Assembly: GCA_030705745.1 (NCBI GenBank)
Contig: JAUZPT010000208.1
Location: 1 to 5,687, forward strand
Length of the DNA stretch: 5,687 nt
Reading direction: 5' to 3'
Source: Bacillota bacterium
GTDB taxonomy: Bacteria > Bacillota > Bacilli > Bacillales > Cytobacillaceae
Every line of letters starts with the position of its first letter. Within the stretch, counting starts at the first letter, position 1. A program made the translations under genes and the position numbers. Positions 1-4,779 of the stretch are shown in pieces. Under the pieces are notes generated by a model. It searched no databases and was not told the DNA's origin. It saw nothing but the letters and a program-made list of their open reading frames with translations.

Positions 1-18
1 ATCAATTTTCGAATAATT

Positions 19-25
19 AAAGGAG
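19..25 (+). promoter_or_regulatory. Ribosome binding site of the TPR-like gene
   Basis: AAAGGAG is a strong Shine-Dalgarno match. It lies 6 nt before the ATG at 32 and 9 nt before a second in-frame ATG at 35, so either codon could be the true start and the protein differs by one Met. Only 31 bases of upstream DNA are visible, too few to place a promoter. Confidence 0.85.
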
Positions 26-31
26 AATGAC

Positions 32-502
32 ATGATGAACGAAACAAAGGAAATCCAAACATTTTCACATAAACAATTAGCTGTTTCCTGCTTTAATAAA
101 GTGTGGGACCTTCTTGATCAGGAAAATCGCACATTTGAAGAGGACGAGCAAATGATCCACCTTAGCCATAGTTCTTTTTGGCATTGGGGCCAGGTGGAAG
201 AACATACGTCCCAAAATATCTCGATTGGTTACTGGCAACTTGCACGTGTGTATGCTGTAGTCGGCCAGGGAGAAACAGCCCTCCGTTATGCCCAACGATG
301 CATCGATGAGAGTGAACAAGCGAATCTCGCCCCTTTCTATATCGGATATGCCTATGAAGCAGCCGCTAGGGCTTACGCAGTGTTAAATCAAGATGAACAA
401 GCGAAAGCGGCAAAAAATACTGCATTTGAATTTGCCGAAAAAGTAATTATTGAAGATAGCAAAAAACAGCTCGTCGCTGATTTAAATAACATATCTTATT
501 AA
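32..502 (+). CDS. TPR-like helical protein of unknown function
   Basis: The 156-residue product has no signal peptide or membrane segment and should be cytoplasmic. After a short helical N-terminus there is an aromatic/His stretch at residues 43-53 (HLSHSSFWHWG). Two helix pairs then follow with TPR-like spacing of small and aromatic residues: about 64-97 (GYWQLARVYAVVGQ, then ALRYAQRCI) and about 104-138 (IGYAYEAAARAYAVLNQ, then QAKAAKNTAFEFAEK). The A-x-x-Y-A-x-x-x-G/N-Q turn recurs in both. It resembles conserved hypothetical proteins that carry the same HWG plus TPR arrangement, but no function is known to me. TPR folds usually bind proteins or peptides; nothing here names a partner. It is a single gene convergent with the transporter operon, so there is no reason to link it to uptake. 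The start at 32 is supported by the ribosome binding site at 19-25. Confidence 0.85.
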   Translation: MMNETKEIQTFSHKQLAVSCFNKVWDLLDQENRTFEEDEQMIHLSHSSFWHWGQVEEHTSQNISIGYWQLARVYAVVGQGETALRYAQRCIDESEQANLAPFYIGYAYEAAARAYAVLNQDEQAKAAKNTAFEFAEKVIIEDSKKQLVADLNNISY

Positions 503-509
503 AAGAAAT

Positions 510-539
510 AAGGCCTCTCTTTACATTTGAGAAGGCCTT
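510..539. terminator. Bidirectional intrinsic terminator between convergent genes
   Basis: Arms 510-519 (AAGGCCTCTC) and 529-539 (GAGAAGGCCTT) pair over 10 bp with one bulged base (A532) and a 9-nt loop at 520-528. On the plus strand the hairpin is followed by a short T-rich stretch (TTAATTCT), a weak tail. On the minus strand it is followed by TATTTCTTTT, a better U tract. It starts 7 bp after the stop codon of the TPR-like gene and 11 bp after the stop codon of the S-component gene, so it probably ends both transcripts. Confidence 0.85.
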
Positions 540-550
540 TAATTCTACCA

Positions 551-1243
551 TTATTCCAGCAATCCGTATTTTCTCTTAAACCTCGTCAAAATCTTCAACC
601 AGTTTTTTCCGAACACCAGTAAAAAGAAGACATTTGAAAGAGCGTGCATTAAATCAAAGAGCGCGCTGCCTGCAAAATAGGTGACAAAGGCGTGGATGCT
701 CCAGGTTCCGCCAGTTTGAACTAAGGCGAGAAATCCCCAAATATTCATGATCCAGCCAAACAGGAAGCCCCAGAGCAATCCAAAGACAATTTTTCCCCAG
801 ATGTTGCGCATCATAGCAGTATTCCGGAGAAGTCCTGCCGTATATCCAACCAGTCCCCAGGCAATCATCTGCCATGGTGTCCATGGACCTTGTCCAAAAA
901 TCATATTGGAAGCGAGCGCAGCCACCGCGCCGATGATAAAACCGCTTTCAGCTCCAAAAACTAGGCCGGACATCATAATCACAAAGGTCGTCGGCTTGAC
1001 ACTCGGCAGGCTGGCAAACGCTATACGCCCAACGACGGCAATAGCAGCAAGTACGGCCAGCAGCACGAGCTCCCGTGCTTCGACTTTTCTGCTTTCAAAG
1101 CGTACAAGCAGAAAAACGATTGAGAGAAGTAGAATTCCGGCACTTATCTCAACATACGAATCAGGCTTCAAAAACATTAAAAGAATCATGGCGGCCACAA
1201 TGATCAAAGCGCCAAAATTCAAAGCTATTCTCCTGGCGCGCAT
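551..1243 (-). CDS. ECF transporter S component, CbrT-like (predicted corrinoid specificity)
   Basis: The 230-residue, very hydrophobic membrane protein is the predicted substrate-binding subunit of the ECF importer encoded just upstream. Two N-terminal membrane segments (about 8-25 and 32-48) come before the six-helix S-component core, which starts near residue 56 with ARELVLLAVLAAIAVVGR. That helix carries the Ala-rich AxxxA pattern (A63/A67) by which S components dock on EcfT. Next come the loop KPTTFVIMMSG, a helix with FGAESGFIIGAVAALASN, and the conspicuous FGQGPWTPWQM (117-126). This motif and the extra N-terminal helices match the S-component group that genome annotations label ECF transporter S component, often CbrT-like. 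Cobalamin or another corrinoid is therefore the favoured substrate, helped by the transcobalamin-like neighbours. S-component specificity is hard to read from sequence, so the class is secure and the ligand is not. The gene overlaps the ATPase gene by 19 bp, and its product ends in a basic cytoplasmic tail (RFKRKYGLLE). Confidence 0.9.
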   Translation of the reverse strand: MRARRIALNFGALIIVAAMILLMFLKPDSYVEISAGILLLSIVFLLVRFESRKVEARELVLLAVLAAIAVVGRIAFASLPSVKPTTFVIMMSGLVFGAESGFIIGAVAALASNMIFGQGPWTPWQMIAWGLVGYTAGLLRNTAMMRNIWGKIVFGLLWGFLFGWIMNIWGFLALVQTGGTWSIHAFVTYFAGSALFDLMHALSNVFFLLVFGKNWLKILTRFKRKYGLLE

Positions 1244-2877
1244 GAGCGGACGGCCTCCTCAAGCGTTAGTATTGAATGAAGTGAACTACCCCGAAAGAGC
1301 CTTTGAATCATTGTCGTGTAAAAGAAATTGCCTTTAAAAAATCTTTCGGGAACATCCTCGGATGTAATTTGCCCATGAAACATCATGCCGCAAATAGTCG
1401 AATATTGTGCCGCAAATTCCAAATCATGCGTCGACATGAGAATGGTCATGCCTTCAGTCCGCAATTTCAACAAAAGATTGGCCAAATTTTTCTTTGAAAC
1501 AGGATCCAATCCTTTTGTCGGTTCATCCAGTAGCAGAATTTCCGGCTTTCGCAGTAGCAAACAGGCAAGTGCCGCCTTTTGAAGTTCTCCCCCACTCAAG
1601 TCATACGGGTGACGATTGACGAGATGGGAGATTCCTAACTCTTCCAATAGAAGCTCTACTTCCCAACGATCGTGAAGGGACCATCGTTCCATTGTCGCCT
1701 CTATTTCTTTTTCCACTGTATCATGAAGAAAAAACAGCTTTGGATTTTGCGGCAAATATCCGATACTCTGTATAAGTTCCTTGTTTTTCGAACCTTTTAC
1801 CCGATTTTCCTTATAATACATTCTTCCACTTTCAGGTGTGACGATGCCGCATATTGCCTTGAATAATGTCGATTTTCCTGATCCGTTTCCGCCAAGCAAG
1901 GCATAGATGTCTCCCTTTTCGAGAGAAAAATTCAAGTTTTCAATAACCCAATCGCTCTTCTTACCATATTTTAAAAAAAGATGTTCGGCTTGCAGCAGCA
2001 CTTTTCCAGAGCGATGATTGACACGGCTTTCTTCTTTATTTTGTTGGATGCATATTTGGTTAAACCATTTTTTCCCTTCCTTGACCGTCAACGGAATATC
2101 CCGTGTATATTCCCCATCCTGATTCATACTGCTCAAATACAATGAGGGGATGCTTGGTACATACAGTCGTTTAGGCGAATTCCATATTTGCCGCATCACG
2201 CTTTTTGCATCAGCATCCATCGCTACGCTTCCGTGATCCATCAGCACCATTTTGTCTGATAGTGCCGAAACTTCCTCAAGCCGATGTTCCGCGATAATAA
2301 TCGTCATTCCAAATTCTTCATTAAGACGCACGAGCATATCCAATAATTCTCTGGAACTGACCGGATCAAGTTGTGAGGTCGGTTCATCCAGCAGCAATAG
2401 ATCCGGTTGCATCAGGAGCACAGATGCGAGATTCATTTGCTGTTTCTTTCCTCCAGAAAGCTCTTCTGTTCTACGGTTCAACAATGCTTCTGCACCAAAA
2501 TAGTGAACCATCTCAGCTATTCTACTTCTCATCTCTCCAACGGGAAGTGCCAGATTTTCTAATCCAAATGCAAGTTCATGAAGGACACGATCTGCCACTA
2601 CCTGATTCTCGGGGTCCTGAAAAACAAAACCAATTTGTTCTTCGTTTCCGTCATTCTCGTTTTGGTGGAGCCCATTTATAGTGATTTTTCCAGTTAATTC
2701 ACCGTGCGGCTGAATTTCTTTTTTTAATAAGCGCAAAAGCGTGCTCTTCCCGGACCCAGAGGCACCGAATAGTGTGACGAATTCACCTCTTTCCACCTTC
2801 AAGGAAACATCCTTCAACGCTGGGTCAGAAGCATCCGGATAAGTAAATGACACATGGTTTAGTTCTATAAACGCCAT
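1225..2877 (-). CDS. Fused double ATP-binding subunit of ECF transporter (EcfA1-EcfA2 type)
   Basis: The 550-residue cytoplasmic protein holds two complete ABC ATPase domains in one chain and powers the ECF importer. Domain 1 (about 1-235) has Walker A GASGSGKST (38-46), Q-loop Q87 in VFQDPENQ, signature LSGGKKQ (140-146), Walker B ending D164-E165 and switch His198. Domain 2 (about 293-515) has Walker A GGNGSGKST (329-337), Q377, signature LSGGELQ (427-433), Walker B ending D451-E452 and His484. All catalytic residues are present in both halves, so both ATP sites should be active. A linker of about 55 residues joins the domains. Fused A-A' proteins of this length are usual for dedicated (group I) ECF systems such as the YkoD and CbrU types. 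The start at 2877 lies inside the end of ecfT (13-bp overlap). A run of six G on the minus strand (2886-2891) sits 8 nt upstream as an untypical ribosome binding site; translational coupling is likely. Confidence 0.97.
   Translation of the reverse strand: MAFIELNHVSFTYPDASDPALKDVSLKVERGEFVTLFGASGSGKSTLLRLLKKEIQPHGELTGKITINGLHQNENDGNEEQIGFVFQDPENQVVADRVLHELAFGLENLALPVGEMRSRIAEMVHYFGAEALLNRRTEELSGGKKQQMNLASVLLMQPDLLLLDEPTSQLDPVSSRELLDMLVRLNEEFGMTIIIAEHRLEEVSALSDKMVLMDHGSVAMDADAKSVMRQIWNSPKRLYVPSIPSLYLSSMNQDGEYTRDIPLTVKEGKKWFNQICIQQNKEESRVNHRSGKVLLQAEHLFLKYGKKSDWVIENLNFSLEKGDIYALLGGNGSGKSTLFKAICGIVTPESGRMYYKENRVKGSKNKELIQSIGYLPQNPKLFFLHDTVEKEIEATMERWSLHDRWEVELLLEELGISHLVNRHPYDLSGGELQKAALACLLLRKPEILLLDEPTKGLDPVSKKNLANLLLKLRTEGMTILMSTHDLEFAAQYSTICGMMFHGQITSEDVPERFFKGNFFYTTMIQRLFRGSSLHSILTLEEAVRSCAPGE
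1254..1260 (-). promoter_or_regulatory. Ribosome binding site of the S-component gene inside the ATPase gene
   Basis: The minus strand reads GAGGAGG 10 nt before the ATG at 1243. This is the strongest ribosome binding site in the minus-strand cluster. It is built from the last codons of the ATPase gene and fixes the S-component start despite the 19-bp gene overlap. It suggests that the S component is translated efficiently in its own right as well as by coupling. Confidence 0.85.
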
Positions 2878-3737
2878 CGGATACGCCCCCCAACTTCGAC
2901 AACGAACGGAAAAATGAAAAACAACAAAAAGAGCACAAAGGTGACGCCTTCTTGCGGCGATAACGACAAGGGCTCCATTAGTGGATAAACGTTCAAATAC
3001 CCAAGACCCTTTATACGGCCGTAAAGAACCGTCCCAAATAATATAAGTAAATAAAAAAGAGCTGCTAAATCAGTTTTTGTAAAAATAAAATATTCATAGG
3101 AAGTACGGCGTCCGGTACCATATTTTCTTGCTTTCATCGAATCCGCCGTTTGAATCGCTTCTTCCAATGAATAAGTCAATAAAACCTGAACATACAACAT
3201 GCCGTTTTTCACTCTATCTCTCAACTTTCCATCGGTTACATAAATTCCTTTGCTTGCTTGCACGGCCGAAATTTCTTCCAGCCTCCTTCTCATTAATGGA
3301 ATGAACCGGAGCGTTAGCATGAGCAGCACAGCGAACTGAGGAAAGATTTTGGAAAACAGAAACAGCAATTTATTGGGCGTCATTACCTCATTATAGGTAA
3401 CAAACAAGGCGATGATTGACATTAACGACAACGCATTCATGCCACCAATCAAAATGGCTTCCAATGAAAAGCGATGATTGTAAGCAACAAACAACACATG
3501 CCTTCCTCTTTCATTAAAGACAGGATTTAATATGGCAATGAACAATCCGCTTATAACTATAAAAACAGTCCATTTCCGTAGATTTCCACCGTGATCGTAA
3601 ATAAACGTGACGGCTAATACCGCCACAAATGCTGCTCCCAAAAAAAGCGGATGAAGCATGGCGAGCAAGAGAGTAATTGAACCTGCAAAGTAACAAAATG
3701 AAACAAGTGGGTGCAAGCGATCAAAACGGTTACTCAT
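2865..3737 (-). CDS. ecfT: ECF transporter T component (EcfT family)
   Basis: The 290-residue integral membrane protein couples the ATPases to the S component. Hydrophobic segments lie at about 14-45, 56-71, 94-115, 127-147, 223-241 and 264-282. The long cytoplasmic region between residues 148 and 222 contains the two coupling-helix motifs of the family: RRRLEEISAVQASKG (150-164) and ADSMKARKYG (198-207), followed by GRRTSY. In EcfT proteins these are usually Ala-Arg-Gly-like; here they read A-S-K-G and A-R-K, slightly degenerate. The length fits the family. The gene begins 17 bp after the stop codon of the DUF4430 lipoprotein gene, with only a weak TGGAA ribosome binding site 8 nt before the start, so it probably depends on coupling to the gene before it. 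It overlaps the ATPase gene by 13 bp. Family assignment is secure; the symbol is the general family name, and CbrV would be the system-specific name if corrinoid transport is confirmed. Confidence 0.93.
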   Translation of the reverse strand: MSNRFDRLHPLVSFCYFAGSITLLLAMLHPLFLGAAFVAVLAVTFIYDHGGNLRKWTVFIVISGLFIAILNPVFNERGRHVLFVAYNHRFSLEAILIGGMNALSLMSIIALFVTYNEVMTPNKLLFLFSKIFPQFAVLLMLTLRFIPLMRRRLEEISAVQASKGIYVTDGKLRDRVKNGMLYVQVLLTYSLEEAIQTADSMKARKYGTGRRTSYEYFIFTKTDLAALFYLLILFGTVLYGRIKGLGYLNVYPLMEPLSLSPQEGVTFVLFLLFFIFPFVVEVGGRIRWRL

Positions 3738-3754
3738 TTGTATTATTCCAGTTG

Positions 3755-4540
3755 TTATTGCGTATAATAAAATTCAATTTGATCACCGTCTTTTACTAGT
3801 ATGGCATCAACGCTTTTGGTGAGGCTCTTCCCGTTTTGTTTACAAACCCACCCGCTCTTCGCACCATAATCAAACTCATAAATGTTGTCAATCCCGTTTA
3901 CATAAGCCATTGCTCCGCTTCCACTGTAGTCCACCTGTATATGACGCTTTTCCGTTGCTTGCAGCAATACCTTCAAAATGGTATCGCCCTTTTTAAAGAT
4001 CACATTCACTTTTTTCATGATGATTCCTTGATTTTTAGGCCCTGCGATGGAAAGGCTGACAGTATGGATTGGGTGTGCTGGTTTCGATTGGGTTTTCGTT
4101 TTTGTATTTACTTGAGCTTGTGTTTCGGTCTTTGTTTGAGCTTGTGTTTCGGTCTTTGTTTGAGCTTGTGTTTCGGTCTTTGATTGAGCTTGCGGTTTTA
4201 AAGTCGTTGAACTGTTTTTGTTGCCCATCTTAGACTGAAATGCGTTGTTTGGACGCACGAGAGTCTTTTTAGAAACTTCTTTTTTCACAACCGAATTTGA
4301 ATTGGTGATGGGCGAATCAATCTTCTTTTTGATGCCAGGAGTTTCCGTTTTAATTGTTTTTTTCGTTTCTGGAGGAACGACAGCTTTCGTTGCTGTCTTC
4401 GCATCTATTTGGAGCGATTTCTCCTGAGGCTCTGAATGTTTGTTTACATCCGTGTCATTTGTTGCTCCCGTGCATCCTGCCAATTGCAAGATGATCAGGA
4501 TCGACACCATCCCAAAAGCCATTTTCATTAATTTTCGCAT
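3755..4540 (-). CDS. Lipoprotein with C-terminal DUF4430 (transcobalamin beta-domain-like)
   Basis: The 261-residue exported protein is probably lipid-anchored on the outer face of the membrane. It starts with a basic n-region (MRKLMK), a hydrophobic core and a lipobox L-A-G-C at 20-23, Cys23 being the predicted lipidated residue. Residues 24-158 form a low-complexity, Thr/Lys/Gln-rich, presumably disordered spacer with near-identical octad repeats at about 118-142. The C-terminal domain (about 159-261) has the DUF4430 pattern: GDTILKVLLQA, YVNGIDNIYEFDYGAKSGWVCKQNGK and a terminal GDQIEFYY. DUF4430 shares the fold of the beta domain of intrinsic factor and transcobalamin, which covers one face of bound cobalamin. 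By context it is a membrane-tethered ligand-binding partner of the ECF importer. An AGGTGA ribosome binding site (4550-4555) lies 9 nt before the ATG at 4540; a Met at residue 5 or 7 would also leave a workable signal peptide. Corrinoid binding is inferred, not seen. Confidence 0.88.
   Translation of the reverse strand: MRKLMKMAFGMVSILIILQLAGCTGATNDTDVNKHSEPQEKSLQIDAKTATKAVVPPETKKTIKTETPGIKKKIDSPITNSNSVVKKEVSKKTLVRPNNAFQSKMGNKNSSTTLKPQAQSKTETQAQTKTETQAQTKTETQAQVNTKTKTQSKPAHPIHTVSLSIAGPKNQGIIMKKVNVIFKKGDTILKVLLQATEKRHIQVDYSGSGAMAYVNGIDNIYEFDYGAKSGWVCKQNGKSLTKSVDAILVKDGDQIEFYYTQ
4114..4185. repeat. Three tandem 24-bp repeats in the lipoprotein spacer
   Basis: Units at 4114-4137 and 4138-4161 are identical on the plus strand. 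The third, 4162-4185, differs by one base (GATT for GTTT at its end). A fourth unit begins GAGCTTG at 4186 and then decays. Each unit encodes eight residues (TETQAQTK register), so copy changes keep the reading frame and only lengthen or shorten the spacer between the lipid anchor and the DUF4430 domain. Confidence 0.95.
4472..4483 (-). other. Lipobox (L-A-G-C) of the DUF4430 lipoprotein
   Basis: Residues 20-23 read Leu-Ala-Gly-Cys after a hydrophobic stretch (GMVSILIILQ), which is the classic type II signal-peptidase site. Cleavage before Cys23 would leave a diacylglyceryl-anchored protein on the outer membrane face, close to the ECF importer encoded next door. Confidence 0.9.
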
Positions 4541-4674
4541 GATTGGTTTTCACCTATGCTTTCATTTATGAATTCTGTTTTAGTTAAAATTTCGTTTTAA
4601 CTTTACTAGTAATTGGATCCTCGTAAAAGTCGTTGATATATTCCAAAACTCAAAAATGGATAAAGATCGTTCAA
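4541..4674 (-). other. 134-bp intergenic spacer with a stem-loop and a palindrome
   Basis: This is the only sizeable gap in the minus-strand cluster. It holds a perfect 8-bp inverted repeat, AGTTAAAA (4582-4589) and TTTTAACT (4595-4602), around a 5-nt loop, directly followed by a 10-bp palindrome TTACTAGTAA (4603-4612). The stem is AT-only apart from one pair and has no T tract on the minus strand, so it is not a standard terminator for the upstream gene. I see no convincing sigma-A promoter on the minus strand and no recognisable cobalamin riboswitch. It could be an operator, an mRNA-processing or stability hairpin, or nothing functional. The ribosome binding site of the lipoprotein gene lies at 4550-4555. 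Confidence 0.5.
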
Positions 4675-4779
4675 TTACGCACTCTTCCTATTAAGAAAGT
4701 AAAAATAAACTGCGCCGAACAACACAAACAGCAAACCAACGGCAACTAGGTTCAAATCATTCGTTGCCGTATTAGGAAG
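4675..4779 (-). other. C-terminal cell-wall sorting signal with LPNTA motif
   Basis: The last 34 residues have the three parts of a sortase substrate: LPNTA (bases 4765-4779), a hydrophobic helix (LVAVGLLFVLFGAVYFYFL) and a short positively charged tail (NRKSA). LPNTA, rather than LPXTG, is the form known to be used by Bacillus anthracis sortase C, a class D type enzyme. No sortase gene is visible in this window, so the enzyme must be encoded elsewhere. Confidence 0.9.

Noticed and set aside
872..886. Perfect inverted repeat CCATGG-TGT-CCATGG
   Set aside because: It is simply the codons for Pro-Trp-Thr-Pro-Trp in the conserved GPWTPWQ motif of the S component; coding explains it fully.
747..1337. 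196-codon open frame on the plus strand opposite the S-component gene
   Set aside because: It lies antisense to the S-component gene and crosses into the ATPase gene, both of which are clear family members. Its product is low-complexity (Ser/Ala/Pro/Arg/Ile) with no domain, which is typical of a shadow of a hydrophobic gene.
2009..3480. Recurring GCGATGATTG strings (near 2010, 3411 and 3469)
   Set aside because: They are short, irregularly spaced, within different coding frames, and not flanked by any longer shared sequence; probably chance.
3836..4183. 115-codon plus-strand open frame with repeated LCFGLCLS residues
   Set aside because: It is the antisense reading of the 24-bp repeats in the lipoprotein spacer. 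The frame stays open because of the repeat composition, and there is no supporting ribosome binding site or family.
4541..4674. Cobalamin riboswitch in the spacer
   Set aside because: The spacer is short for this riboswitch class (about 200 nt), is AT-rich, and shows no recognisable B12-box sequence on the minus strand.
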